Assembly (NCBI RefSeq): GCF_003952505.1
Contig: NZ_CP034450.1
Coordinates: forward strand, 3,596,001-3,660,000
Length of the DNA stretch: 64,000 bases
Direction: 5' to 3'
DNA from: Mesorhizobium sp. M4B.F.Ca.ET.058.02.1.1
Lineage (GTDB): Bacteria; Pseudomonadota; Alphaproteobacteria; Rhizobiales; Rhizobiaceae
Both the position numbers and the translations under genes were made by a program. The notes below the pieces were generated by a model, which was given only the letters and a program-made list of their open reading frames with translations, was not told the origin of the DNA and ran no database searches. Of the stretch, positions 9,750 to 19,992 are shown in pieces (position 1 is the stretch's first letter; every line of letters begins with the position of its first letter).

Positions 9750-10598
9750 TTACCCTTTGACCGCGCCGGCGGTGAGGCCGGTGACGAGATAGCGTTGCAG
9801 GAAGGCGAAGAAGATGCAGACCGGGATCAGCGCCAGCACCGAGGCCGCCATCATCTGCCCCCAGTCGACGGCGAACTTGCCGATGAAGGTGAGCAGGCCG
9901 ACGGCGAAGGTCTTCTGGTCGTCGCTGGAGATCAGCATCAGCGCGAACAGCAATTCGCTCCAGGCGGCGGTGAAGACGAAACCGAGGGTGGCGCCCATGC
10001 CGGGCAACGTCAGCGGCACGATCACCCTGCGCATCGCCTGAGCGCGCGTGCAGCCGTCGATCATCGCCGCTTCTTCCAGATCCTTCGGGATGCCGTCGAA
10101 GAAGGACTGCATGAGGAAGGTGGCGAAGGCAGTGTTGAAGGCGGTGTAGATGATGATCAGCCCGGTCAGGCTGTTGGTCAGGCCTAGATCGCCCATGATG
10201 CGGTAGATCGGCGGGATGACCATGACCAGCGGGAAGGTCTGGGTTAGCAGCAGGAGAATGGCCAGTGTCGCCTTACCGCGAAAGGTGAAGCGCGACATGG
10301 CGTAGCCGGCGAGCGTGGCGATCACCGTCACCAAAGCCGCCGTCGATACCGAGACGATGACGCTGTTGAGGAAATAACGCGGGAAGTCGGAGGCTTCGAG
10401 CACGGTGACGAAGTTCTGGAATGTCGTTTGCGACGGCCAGAGGGTGATGCCTTCGGAGTATAGCAGGCGTTCCGGCGTCACCGAGATCTTCAGCGTCCAG
10501 AAGATCGGAAACAGCGCGAAGACCATGTAGGCGGCGATGGCGCCGTAAAGACCGATGCCGCCGGCGATGCGCGAGGAGGTGGAGCGACCGGCGATCAT
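9750..10598 (-). CDS. CUT1 ABC transporter permease (MalG type)
   Basis: 282 residues with six predicted membrane helices, beginning near GLYGAIAAYMVFALFPIFW. The ATPase-contacting EAA loop is DLEEAAMIDGCTRAQAMRRVIVPLTLP, as in MalG/UgpE permeases. The start ATG overlaps the stop of the upstream permease as TGATG, so the two subunits are translationally coupled. It forms the membrane channel with the preceding permease. Confidence 0.9.
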   Translation of the reverse strand: MIAGRSTSSRIAGGIGLYGAIAAYMVFALFPIFWTLKISVTPERLLYSEGITLWPSQTTFQNFVTVLEASDFPRYFLNSVIVSVSTAALVTVIATLAGYAMSRFTFRGKATLAILLLLTQTFPLVMVIPPIYRIMGDLGLTNSLTGLIIIYTAFNTAFATFLMQSFFDGIPKDLEEAAMIDGCTRAQAMRRVIVPLTLPGMGATLGFVFTAAWSELLFALMLISSDDQKTFAVGLLTFIGKFAVDWGQMMAASVLALIPVCIFFAFLQRYLVTGLTAGAVKG

Positions 10599-11520
10599 CA
10601 GACGTGCCTCACCAAGGTACGGCGGACGGCGATCAGCCCCACCGCATAGGCGATCAGCAACACTAGGAGCAGCACGGCGACCGCCGAGGCATAGCCCTTG
10701 TCCAGCGACTTGAATGCGCTGACATAAATGTAGACCGGCACCGTGCTGGTCGAGCCCGCCGGCCCCCTTCGGTCATGACGAAGATCAGGTCGGCGAAAGT
10801 GGCGATCCAGATGGTGCGCAGCATGACGGTGATCACAATGGTCGGCGCCAGGAACGGCAACGTGACCTTGGTAAAACGTTGCCAGGGCGAGGCGCCATCT
10901 ATGGCGGCGGCCTCATGCAGTTCCGACGGGATCGACTTCAGCGCGGCCAGCAGCGTGATGGCGAAAAAGGGAATGCCGAACCAGATGTTGGCGATGATCG
11001 GCCCCCACATGGCGGTGGCGGGATCGGACAGTATGTTGGTCGGCTCGGCCTTCAGCCCGAGTGCGAACAACCAGTGCGGCAACGGCCCGATGATCGGGTT
11101 GAACAGCCAGGCCCAGGTGAGGCCGGAGAGGAAGGACGGCACCGCCCAGGGCAGGAACACCACCGCCTGCACCACCTTGCGGCCGACGAACGGCTTGTCG
11201 AGCAGAAGCGCCAGGCCGAGCCCGAGGAAGAACTGGAAGAACAGGCTGGCGACGGTCCACCACAGCGTGTTGATCAGCGCCTGGCCAAGGACGGCGTCCG
11301 AGAGCATAGTTTGATACTGGCCGAGCCCGACATATTCCGACTTGAAGGCCGAGAATTTGCGGAACGAATAGCTGATGCCGATGATCAGCGGCACCAGAAG
11401 CACAACGACAAGCAGGACGATAGCCGGCGAAAGATAGAGCCAGGGCTCGATCGCGGTCTTGTTCAGCCCTCTCTTGCGCGGCCGGGCGGCGGATCGGATT
11501 TCGGACACTGCGTAGGTCAT
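10598..11520 (-). pseudogene. CUT1 ABC transporter permease (MalF type) with a single-base frameshift near its 3' end
   Basis: About 307 residues if corrected. The N-terminal part has the normal membrane segments (WLYLSPAIVLLVVVLLVPLI and others) and the EAA loop ELHEAAAIDGASPWQRFTKVTLP. After IFVMTEGG the frame is lost near 10759, where the coding strand has a short G run. Adding one G restores PAGSTSTVPVYIYVSAFKSL and an ending RRTLVRHV, whose stop overlaps the next permease start. The 923-base span, one short of a multiple of three, agrees. A homopolymer error in the sequence is the simplest reading, since the rest of the operon is intact; a genuine inactivating mutation cannot be excluded. 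Confidence 0.85.
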
Positions 11521-11569
11521 ACGTTTTGGCTCTACGGTGGTGAATGGGTGCCGGCGGGCAAAACAGCGT

Positions 11570-11696
11570 CCTTCTCCCCGTTCACGGGGAGAAGATGCCG
11601 GCAGGCAGATGAGGGGCGGCGCGAACCTTTCGGGAGTGGGCGCTGCCCCTCATCCGGCCCTTCGGGTCACCTTCTCCCCGTGAAACGGGGAGAAGG
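11570..11696. repeat. Rhizobial palindromic intergenic repeat, copy 1
   Basis: Two hairpin-forming ends (CCTTCTCCCC...CGGGGAGAAG, and again CCTTCTCCCCGTG...CGGGGAGAAGG) flank a core with ATGCCGGCAGGCAGATGAGGGGC and its partner GCCCCTCATCCGGCC. The core agrees with the copies at 51.6 and 55.9 kb. It fills the gap between the binding-protein and permease genes and could form an mRNA hairpin there. Confidence 0.8.
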
Positions 11697-11709
11697 AAAA
11701 AGCCTGCGC

Positions 11710-12987
11710 CTACTTCTTATTTTTAGCCAGCCAGTCCTGCTGCTCCTTGGTCAGGAACGCGGCCCACGCGTCGGCCGCCTCCTTGGCCGTCTTCTGGCCG
11801 AGCAGCACTTCCTGGAAGTTCTTGATCGCCACCTGGTCGACGAAGTTGCCGAGGTTTTCCAGATGCGTCGGCGGCGTCACCATTTCATATTTGGAGCTGT
11901 CGCTGAGCTCGGTGAACCAGCCCTTGAACTGCTCGGTCTTGAAATGGGCATCCTGGTCGGCGCCATTGTGGATCGGGACGACGCCGACTTCCTTGGCCCA
12001 TTCCAGATTGTCCTTGGGCGAGAGCAGCGTCGCCATCAGCTTCCAGGCATCGTCTTTATGCTGCGAATTGGCGAACATTGCCCAGCCGGCATAGCCCAGC
12101 GTCGGATAGGACTTGCCGCTCGGTCCGACCGGCAGCGGCGCCACGGCGAAATCGTCGGCACTCATCTTGTCAGCGATGCCGAGCAGCGCGTCCGGATCCT
12201 GATTGAGCATGGCGCATGTGCCGGAATAGAAGCCGGTGACGGTCTCGTTGAAACCCCAGCTCACGGCGTCCTTCGGCGCCAGGCCGTTCTTGTACATGTC
12301 GGCCAGCATCTGCAGGCCCTTGACCGAGCCTTCGTCGTTGATGGTCGAGGTGCCGTCCTCGTTGAAGTAGCCGCCCTTGCCGGCGGCGATGTTCATGAAC
12401 ATGTGCATGCCGTTGAAGGCGCCCGGGCCGCCGCGCAGGCAGTAGCCATATTTGCCGGGGATGGCCGAGATCTTCTTGGAGTCCTCGACGAACTCGTCGA
12501 GCGTCGCCGGCGGGCCGTCGAGGCCGGCCTGCTTGAACAGCTTTTTGTTCCAGAACAGCGCGTTCACATAGTAGCCGTAGGGGATCATGAACTGCGTGTT
12601 GTTGACGGTCGAGCCGAACTGTTTGGCGCGGTCGCCGAGCGTCTTGGCGTCGTCCCACTTGGCCATGTAGGGACCGAGGTCCTCGAGCTGGCCGTTGTTG
12701 GCATAGAGGCCCATCCAGCGTTCCGGCATCTCGACAACGTCGGGCGTGTCGCCGGCCTGCACCATGGTCAGGAACTTCTCGAAGGCCTGGCCCCAGGGCA
12801 GCGAGACGAGCTCGACCTTGACGCCTGGATTGGCCGCCTCGAATTCGGCGATCTGCTTCTTCAGGAATTCGGTGCGCGGCGGGCTGGTGATGACCTCGAC
12901 CATCTTGATCGTGCTGTCGGCCAGGGCGCCGCTGGCGGAAATCGCCAGGCCGGCGACGGCGGCAAGCATCAGCGTCAGTCTCTTCAT
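11710..12987 (-). CDS. Extracellular solute-binding protein of a CUT1 sugar importer
   Basis: 425 residues from ATG 12987 (MKRLTLMLAAVAGLAISASGALA), with GGGAG nine bases upstream. The first 23 residues are a Sec signal peptide with a cut after GALA. The mature part opens STIKMVEVITSPPRTEFLKKQ and continues as a family-1 binding protein with FEAANPGVKVELVSLPWGQ and the hinge region NALFWNKKLFKQAGL. It should capture a sugar or sugar conjugate in the periplasm for the two permeases downstream. It lies 28 bases after the PLP enzyme gene, and a 127-base palindromic repeat separates it from the permeases. Confidence 0.88.
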   Translation of the reverse strand: MKRLTLMLAAVAGLAISASGALADSTIKMVEVITSPPRTEFLKKQIAEFEAANPGVKVELVSLPWGQAFEKFLTMVQAGDTPDVVEMPERWMGLYANNGQLEDLGPYMAKWDDAKTLGDRAKQFGSTVNNTQFMIPYGYYVNALFWNKKLFKQAGLDGPPATLDEFVEDSKKISAIPGKYGYCLRGGPGAFNGMHMFMNIAAGKGGYFNEDGTSTINDEGSVKGLQMLADMYKNGLAPKDAVSWGFNETVTGFYSGTCAMLNQDPDALLGIADKMSADDFAVAPLPVGPSGKSYPTLGYAGWAMFANSQHKDDAWKLMATLLSPKDNLEWAKEVGVVPIHNGADQDAHFKTEQFKGWFTELSDSSKYEMVTPPTHLENLGNFVDQVAIKNFQEVLLGQKTAKEAADAWAAFLTKEQQDWLAKNKK

Positions 12988-13015
12988 GTTCAGGACTCCC
13001 ATTTTGAACGCTCGG

Positions 13016-14218
13016 TTATTTTCTTGCTTTGTCGAAGGCCTGGGCGATGTCGGCCCAGAGATCCTCGACGCTTTCCAATCCGACATTGAAGCGGATGGTT
13101 CGGGGGCTGACGCCGAAGCGCGCCATCGAATTCAGGCCCGGCGTCTGCTCGAGCGAGGCCTTGGCCGGCACAACCAGGCTTTCATGACCGCCCCAGCTGA
13201 CGCCGATGCGGAAGAATTTCAGCGCATCGACGAAAGCGGGAATGTCGACATCCTCCGTCACCTCGAAGGAGAACAGCCCGGCATAGCCGGCAAGCGTCTT
13301 CTTGCCGGGATGGTTGGAATAGGCGGGATGATTAACCCGCTCGACCTTGCCATGCGCCTTTAGCCGCTCGGCGAGGATGAGCCCGCTCTTCATGTGGTGC
13401 GGCAGCCTGAGCGGCAGCGTGCGCAGGCCGCGCAGGAGCAGCCAGCCTTCGAAGGGTGACAGTTTGCCGCCGAGCGAGGAATAGGTCTGCTCGTTGATGT
13501 GCCTGATATGCGCGGCGGAGCCCGCCACCACGCCGGCAACAGTGTCGCTGTGGCCGCCGAGATATTTCGAGGCTGAATGCAGCACAAGATCGACGCCGTG
13601 CGCGATCGGCTTCTGGAACACGGGCGTCGCCCAGGAATTGTCGATGGTGGTGACGATGCCTTGCTCCTTCGCGAGCCGCGTCAGATGGGCGATGTCCTGC
13701 AGCTCGAACATCATCGAGGTCGGGCTTTCCAGGTAAAGCAACTTGGCGCCCGGCAGCGCCGCCGCCACCGCATCCGGGTCGGAGCCGTCGACATAGTCGA
13801 CCTTGATTTGCAAGCGTGGGAACAGCCGCTCGAACAGCCGGTAGGCATCGCCATAGCAGTTGCGCACGGCGACGATGCGCTCGCCGGCGCCGACGAAGGC
13901 GAGCACCGTGGCGCTGATCGCGGCCATGCCGCTGGAGAAGCCGCGCGCGGCTTCGGCACCTTCGAGGGCGGCGACGCGCGCTTCGAACTCCATCACCGTC
14001 GGATTGTCGCCGCGCGAATAGATCGGCTGGCGGCGCCGGCCAGCAAAGGTGTCGGCCATCTCGGCATAATTGGCGAAGGTGAACAGCGAGGTCTGGTAGA
14101 TAGGCGGCACCACCGCGCCGCCGGGGAACGGATCGTCATGGGCCAGAAGCGTAGCCGCCTCGGCCAGATAGTCGCTGTTGGAAAGGCCCGGGTCGAAACC
14201 GGTGGGGTGCTCATTCAT
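13016..14218 (-). CDS. PLP-dependent Cys/Met-metabolism family enzyme (cystathionine gamma-synthase/sulfhydrylase-like)
   Basis: 400 residues. The start at ATG 14218 overlaps the gntR stop (ATGA). It has the gamma-family landmarks: YSRGDNPTV and LEGAEAARGFSSGMAAIS near the N-terminus, TIDNSWATPVFQKP with the PLP-nitrogen Asp, and VLHSASKYLGGHSD with the Schiff-base Lys. The fold supports gamma-synthase, gamma-lyase, beta-lyase or sulfhydrylase chemistry, which sequence reading alone does not separate. The unusual feature is its place: between a GntR regulator and a sugar-type importer with no methionine gene nearby. It may act on the imported compound. Confidence 0.82.
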   Translation of the reverse strand: MNEHPTGFDPGLSNSDYLAEAATLLAHDDPFPGGAVVPPIYQTSLFTFANYAEMADTFAGRRRQPIYSRGDNPTVMEFEARVAALEGAEAARGFSSGMAAISATVLAFVGAGERIVAVRNCYGDAYRLFERLFPRLQIKVDYVDGSDPDAVAAALPGAKLLYLESPTSMMFELQDIAHLTRLAKEQGIVTTIDNSWATPVFQKPIAHGVDLVLHSASKYLGGHSDTVAGVVAGSAAHIRHINEQTYSSLGGKLSPFEGWLLLRGLRTLPLRLPHHMKSGLILAERLKAHGKVERVNHPAYSNHPGKKTLAGYAGLFSFEVTEDVDIPAFVDALKFFRIGVSWGGHESLVVPAKASLEQTPGLNSMARFGVSPRTIRFNVGLESVEDLWADIAQAFDKARK

Positions 14219-14946
14219 TTGCGGTCCGAAAGCTTGAGGTTGGCGGCGCCGCGCTTCAGATCGTCCTCGACGGTGGCGATGAGCTTCAGCGCCTCGGCCC
14301 GAGCTCCTTCCGGGTCGTGCGCGGCAATGCGTTCGTAGATAGTCCGGTGATAGGGGAAGCTGGCGTGGCCGAAATCGCGCACGCCGAGCGGGTGTTCCCA
14401 GAAGCGGTGGAACAGCTCGTGCATGGCGGCAATGATCTGCTCGAACAGCGGATTGCCGGAAGCGCGGTAGATCGCCTGATGAAACTCCCAGTCCTCGTCC
14501 GATGACATGCCGGCGCGGGTCTGGAAAGCCTCCTCCATAAGGTCGAGCTTGCGTTCGATCTCGGCGAGCTCGGCCTTGCCGGCGCGGACGGCGCAAAGGG
14601 CGGCGGCCTCGGCCTCCAGCGCGCGGCGGATTTCCAGCGTGCGCATCAGGCCGGCGAAATCATTGCCGCCGGCCAGCGTCAGCGGCATGTGCAGCATATC
14701 GGGAGAGACGGCCGCCTTGAGATAGGTGCCTGAGCCCTGCCGCCGCTCGACGAGGCCGAGCCCCTCCCAGCGCGTCAGCGCCTCACGCACGGTGTTGCGG
14801 CTGACCTTGAGCCGCTCGGCCAGGATGCGCTCGGTCGGCAACTTCTCACCGGGACCCAGGGATTCCTGCCTGACGAAACCGGCCAAGGCCTTCAGCACCG
14901 CGTCGTCGCGGGCCGTCGTCTGGATGGGAGGCAAAAGATCGGTCAA
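14215..14946 (-). CDS. GntR-family regulator, FadR/FCD subfamily
   Basis: 243 residues. The winged helix-turn-helix is at residues about 20-75 (GEKLPTERILAERLKVSRNTVREALTRWEGLGLVERRQGSGTY in the sequence), followed by an all-helical FCD ligand domain with RRALEAEAAALCAVRAG and the metal-site-type DWEFHQAIYRASGN. The start is TTG at 14946. It is the first gene of the PLP enzyme/ABC operon and overlaps the next gene by ATGA. A TGGTCCAACCA site 23 bases upstream fits the FCD-type consensus, suggesting autoregulation and control of the whole operon. Confidence 0.88.
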   Translation of the reverse strand: MTDLLPPIQTTARDDAVLKALAGFVRQESLGPGEKLPTERILAERLKVSRNTVREALTRWEGLGLVERRQGSGTYLKAAVSPDMLHMPLTLAGGNDFAGLMRTLEIRRALEAEAAALCAVRAGKAELAEIERKLDLMEEAFQTRAGMSSDEDWEFHQAIYRASGNPLFEQIIAAMHELFHRFWEHPLGVRDFGHASFPYHRTIYERIAAHDPEGARAEALKLIATVEDDLKRGAANLKLSDRK

Positions 14947-14968
14947 GCCAGAGCCTAAAGTGGTTCAA

Positions 14969-14979
14969 TGGTCCAACCA
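14969..14979. promoter_or_regulatory. Candidate GntR (FadR/FCD-type) operator
   Basis: TGGTCCAACCA fits the TNGT-N3-ACNA pattern of FCD-type GntR sites exactly and is a perfect 4+4 inverted repeat. It lies 23-33 bases upstream of the gntR start codon at 14946, where a promoter is expected. Confidence 0.5.
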
Positions 14980-15041
14980 ATTCTGCACAGAGCGAAAGGC
15001 GAGTCAACAGCCCGAAACGAGACAGGGCCGAACGGCGCGCA

Positions 15042-15350
15042 GATGCGATATACGTTCAGAACGATCCTGGCCGGATATTCCCCGGCCCAATCGGTGGAAC
15101 TCAACCCCGCGGTTCCCATGAAAGAAATCCGTGGCGCCCAACTTCATCATCTGCCTCGAGGACAGACGGCACTTCAAATTGCTGAAGCGGCATATCGCCG
15201 TGCATTACGGCCTCTCGCCCGATCAATATCGGGCGAAGTGGAACCCTGCCTTCCAACCATCCGATGGTGGCACCGAACTATTCCGCAAACCGTTCGAGGC
15301 TCGCCAAGTCCATGGGGCTGGGACGCAAGCCTAACGGCTCGGCGCAGTAG
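15042..15350 (+). pseudogene. MucR/Ros-family zinc-finger regulator remnant, frameshifted and N-terminally short
   Basis: Three frames together give most of a MucR C-terminal half: ELNPAVPMKES, then VAPNFIICLEDRRHFKLLKRH with HYGLSPDQYRAKWN, then HPMVAPNYSANRSRLAKSMG and GRKPNGSAQ before TAG at 15348. This is the Ros/MucR zinc finger (Cys, Asp in CLED, two His) with its usual tail. One extra A near 15126 and one extra C near 15246 break the frame. The normal N-terminal helical half is not found upstream; only an unrelated-looking stretch from ATG 15042 is in frame. It is read as a decayed copy of a regulator of exopolysaccharide and motility genes. Confidence 0.7.
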
Positions 15351-15456
15351 GTCGCCCTCGCGAGAAGCGTTCGACGCTCGAGGCGGGATCGCCGTGCCGA
15401 ATCGGCGGTCCGGTCATGGACCGATCCTTGATTGGTCGGCCTCGCGCGAACGCTCC

Positions 15457-16119
15457 TCAGCCGGCCTCGACCATCGTTTGCGACTGCAGGGCGACGTGGC
15501 CGACCTCGGTAAGCGCGTAGATCCCGCGCTCCGTTCTGGCAAACCAGCCATAGTAATTGTGCAGCAATATGTTGGCCGCGCGCAGCGAAACGGCTTTCAG
15601 GTCACGCGGTCGCTTCGGGCCGTCGGCCATGGCGGCGGCGCAGGCCAGCGCCTCCTGCCGGTAGGCGGTCATAATCGGCGCGCGCGTGCTGCCTCCGGCC
15701 GTGGGGTCGCCGCGCCGGCGCCGATGCTCCTCCATCAGGCGCGAACGCCGCCGGGGATCACGCCTCGGGGGCACGGCGGCGGGACTGAGCAGCAACTCGA
15801 CCTCACCCTTACTGCCAACCCCCAGCAGCCCGAAGCCGAGGCGGCGGCACAGCGCGCGGAAGCGGCGGTCGTGCTCGCGCCCCTTGCCGCGCGCCGACAT
15901 GAGCGCGGCGAGCCAGACCTCGTCGCAGGCTGCCGCGCGGTCGACGGCCTGGAGCACGAGTTCCAGATTGAACTGCAGTTTCAGTTCGCAGATGACCACC
16001 ACGGGCGGCTCGCCATCGCGCAGCCCGACCACGTCGCAGCCGCCGACTTCGCCCTTGACGGTAAAGTCCAGGCTCTCGAGAAACCGCTTCACCGGGACGT
16101 ATAGGGACGTTTCCTGCAT
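15457..16119 (-). CDS. DUF2161 protein, predicted PD-(D/E)XK-fold nuclease/phosphodiesterase
   Basis: 220 residues from ATG 16119 (MQETSLYVPVKRFLESLDF). The nuclease-like core is GEVGGCDVVGLRDG followed by VVVICELKLQFNLELVLQAVDR, giving the D...E-x-K pattern of PD-(D/E)XK enzymes at residues about 27-50. A basic middle (PPRRDPRRRSRLMEEHRRRRG) leads to a C-terminal winged-helix-like part (RAANILLHNYYGWFARTERGIYALTEVG). Family members are small stand-alone proteins of unknown role. No partner gene is adjacent; the neighbours are a mucR remnant and a lipoprotein. Confidence 0.72.
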   Translation of the reverse strand: MQETSLYVPVKRFLESLDFTVKGEVGGCDVVGLRDGEPPVVVICELKLQFNLELVLQAVDRAAACDEVWLAALMSARGKGREHDRRFRALCRRLGFGLLGVGSKGEVELLLSPAAVPPRRDPRRRSRLMEEHRRRRGDPTAGGSTRAPIMTAYRQEALACAAAMADGPKRPRDLKAVSLRAANILLHNYYGWFARTERGIYALTEVGHVALQSQTMVEAG

Positions 16120-16262
16120 GCGAGAGGCATAGCCGATTCGGACCGGGCGCGGACAGCGCCGCCAAAGGGCGCGTCTCGACAGGCGGATTGGCAGCTGCAA
16201 AACCGGTCCGCGATGCTTGAGGCCCCTTCGACAGGCCGTCCAGCGCAGAGAGATTTGCTGAA

Positions 16263-16733
16263 TTACTGCCTGGCGAACGCGCCCGTGTAGGTTTGGCCGG
16301 CAAGCGTATAGGTGGCGGCCAGCGTCCCGTCGGGCTGCATGATGAAGGTGGCGTCCGCGCCGTTCGGCAGGCGCGCAAGCTTCAATGTGTTGCCTGAAAT
16401 CTTCCCGGCGCCATCGGCGACGCCCGGCTTGTTGTCGGCCAGAACTCCCCACGCATAGGTGACCGTCACCTGCCCGCGAGGAGCAATCGTGAGCACGGCC
16501 AGCTTGCCTTCATACATCCCGTCCAGCCGTCCGGCCCATATGCCGGAGAATGCGGCATATTTTGCCGGAACGCCCTTGTCGGGGGGCGTCGCCACCACGG
16601 ATGGGTCCAGGACTGCCGAATCCTGAGCAGGAGGAACCGCGGCCAGGGCAGGTTGTGCAGGAGGTGGCGGTGGCGGCGATGCTTCAGGCGCCGATTGGCA
16701 CGCGGCGAGCGTGAGCGACGCGAATCCAAGCAT
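16263..16733 (-). CDS. Small predicted lipoprotein
   Basis: 156 residues from ATG 16733, with lipobox LTLAAC giving a lipidated Cys at about residue 12. A Pro-rich linker follows (ASPPPPPPAQPALAAVPP), then a beta-rich domain of about 100 residues with FSGIWAGRLDGMYEGKLAVL and TYTLAGQTYTGAFARQ. No Shine-Dalgarno site precedes this ATG, and only 15 bases separate it from the 3' end of tRNA-Ala on the same strand. A longer frame reading back through the tRNA would give a positively charged signal peptide but is almost certainly fortuitous. The function is unknown; it should sit in an envelope membrane. Confidence 0.65.
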   Translation of the reverse strand: MLGFASLTLAACQSAPEASPPPPPPAQPALAAVPPAQDSAVLDPSVVATPPDKGVPAKYAAFSGIWAGRLDGMYEGKLAVLTIAPRGQVTVTYAWGVLADNKPGVADGAGKISGNTLKLARLPNGADATFIMQPDGTLAATYTLAGQTYTGAFARQ

Positions 16734-16748
16734 CAGGAAAAGACTGTT

Positions 16749-16824
<76 letters not shown>

Positions 16825-16999
16825 ACTCCCGGCAGTCAGCCGGCGCCGTTTCCGGCGAAGAGATCCGGCGCGGTTTTGAGGTCCGCGCCGTCAAGTGCAG
16901 GCGGCTTCTAACCCCGCCTTCGGTCAAGATCAAGCCTTCAACGACCGCTTTTTCGTCACAGGCCAACAAAGGCCGGCAAATGATCGCAGCGGGGCCCGA

Positions 17000-17392
17000 T
17001 CAGACCTCGTCGTCGTCGTCGCCGACGCCGATCATGTCAGCAACGTCGTCGTCCTCTTCCTCTTCATCGGCAAGGAAGGTGTCGTCCTCATCGTCGCCGA
17101 GGTCCACATCGTCCTCGTCGTCTCCGAGATCGGGAAGATCGTCGCCGCCCTTGGCCTCGTCATCAGCCTCTTCGAGCGAGACGACCTCGGCGCCCTCTTC
17201 GTCCTCGGCGTCCACTTCCTTGTCGGCGACATCCTCGTCCTCCTCGAGAGCGGTGATCTTGCCTTCGTCGAAATAGGAGCGCGGATAGCTCTTGCCGGTG
17301 TAGGGCGAGACGATCGGGTCCTTGTTCAGGTCATAGAATTTCCGACCCGTTTCCGGGTCTATGCGTTTGGTGCCAAGTTCAGCTTTTGCCAC
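17000..17392 (-). CDS. FYDLN-type acidic protein (TIGR02300 family)
   Basis: 130 residues from GTG 17392, with GAGG upstream. The conserved head is LGTKRIDPETGRKFYDLNKD followed by PIVSPYTGKSYPRSYF; the rest is a very acidic low-complexity tail (runs of D and E) with no charge balance. In relatives the head carries zinc-ribbon cysteines; here both positions read DPETG and SPYTG, so metal binding is lost. The role is unknown. It diverges from aroA, with about 200 bases between the starts. Confidence 0.85.
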   Translation of the reverse strand: MAKAELGTKRIDPETGRKFYDLNKDPIVSPYTGKSYPRSYFDEGKITALEEDEDVADKEVDAEDEEGAEVVSLEEADDEAKGGDDLPDLGDDEDDVDLGDDEDDTFLADEEEEDDDVADMIGVGDDDDEV

Positions 17393-17410
17393 AGCAAGCC
17401 TCGTAGATAG

Positions 17411-18954
<1,544 letters not shown>

Positions 18955-18955
<1 letters not shown>

Positions 18956-19281
18956 TGTTGCGGGACTGGCCGCTCTTGGCAGGCTGCATTGGAGCTGCGC
19001 TGGTCCCGTATCTGATCGAACGCCTCGCTTTCAAAGAGCGGTTTGGCATTTTCGCTCTTCTTTTCTGGCTTCTGGTTCTTCAGTTCCTGGCCATCTATTT
19101 GTCGGTCGGTCCTGCCAGGTTTCTCGAAGACAATGGATGGGTCTTTCTTGCGGGACTTCTCAAAGGGATCGGGGCCATGGCCTTCATGACAATCGGCGTC
19201 ATACCGCTCATTGCACTGCCACTGTCGATCTCGATCGCCCTGGCGGTGCTGGCGTTCCGCCTGTTCAGGCAAGTCAGATGA
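18955..19281 (+). CDS. Small membrane protein between aroA and cmk
   Basis: 108 residues with three hydrophobic segments: about 8-20 ([14 protein letters not shown]), 30-52 ([20 protein letters not shown]) and 63-100 ([20 protein letters not shown] continuing to [15 protein letters not shown]). Its ATG overlaps the aroA stop (TGATG) and its stop overlaps the cmk start (ATGA), so it is translated between two essential enzymes. Base composition at its start is less G+C-rich than its neighbours. The function is unknown. Confidence 0.8.
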
Positions 19282-19928
19282 CCGACACCTTCACCATTGC
19301 CATCGACGGGCCTGCAGGCGCCGGCAAGGGCACGCTTGCGCGCCGGCTCGCCGACCACTACCGGCTGAACCTGCTCGACACCGGCCTCACCTATCGCGCG
19401 GTTGCCCACAAACTGCTTCAGCTTGGCCTGCCGCTCGACAACGTCTCGGCGGCCGAAACCGCGGCGCGGCAGGTGGACCTTTCGAAACTCGACCGCGCCG
19501 TGCTGTCGGCGCATGCGGTGGGCGAGGCGGCCTCGAAGGTTGCGGTCATTCCCACGGTGCGGCGCATCCTCGTCGAAAAGCAGCGCGACTTCGCCAAAAC
19601 GCCGCCGGGCGCGGTGCTTGACGGGCGCGATATCGGCACCGTCGTGTGTCCCGACGCCGACATCAAGCTCTACGTGACGGCGAGCGCCGAGGTGCGGGCC
19701 AGGCGCCGGCTGGCGGAGATCGAGAGCATCGGCGGCAGCGCCGATTTCGCCACCATCCTGGCCGACATCGAGCGCCGCGACGAGCGCGACATGGGCCGGG
19801 CCGACTCGCCGCTCAAGCCGGCTGCCGACGCGCACTTGCTTGATACGTCTGAAATGGCTATAGAGGCCGCGTTTCTGGCGGCTATGGCGATCATCGACGA
19901 CGTCCTGGCCAAGAGAAGCAGAGCCTGA
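19278..19928 (+). CDS. cmk: Cytidylate kinase
   Basis: 216 residues. The P-loop [15 protein letters not shown] is at about 10-24, [14 protein letters not shown] binds the nucleotide, and [23 protein letters not shown] and the lid arginines ([27 protein letters not shown]) follow. It phosphorylates CMP/dCMP in pyrimidine nucleotide supply. The position upstream of rpsA is conserved in many proteobacteria. Confidence 0.96.
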   Translation: MTDTFTIAIDGPAGAGKGTLARRLADHYRLNLLDTGLTYRAVAHKLLQLGLPLDNVSAAETAARQVDLSKLDRAVLSAHAVGEAASKVAVIPTVRRILVEKQRDFAKTPPGAVLDGRDIGTVVCPDADIKLYVTASAEVRARRRLAEIESIGGSADFATILADIERRDERDMGRADSPLKPAADAHLLDTSEMAIEAAFLAAMAIIDDVLAKRSRA

Positions 19929-19992
19929 GCCAGGTTTTTCCTCGTGTTTCCGTTGCCGGAGGCGAAGAAAATACCCATATCGGGCACAAACC

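Noticed and set aside
10879..13089. A 736-codon open frame on the plus strand opposite the permease and binding-protein genes
   Set aside because: It is antisense to well-supported genes, is rich in R, G, A, H and E in the pattern of a high-G+C shadow frame, and shows no family motif.
15457..16119. DUF2161 nuclease-fold protein as part of a defence system
   Set aside because: No helicase, methyltransferase, toxin or phage-related gene lies beside it, so there is no support beyond the fold.
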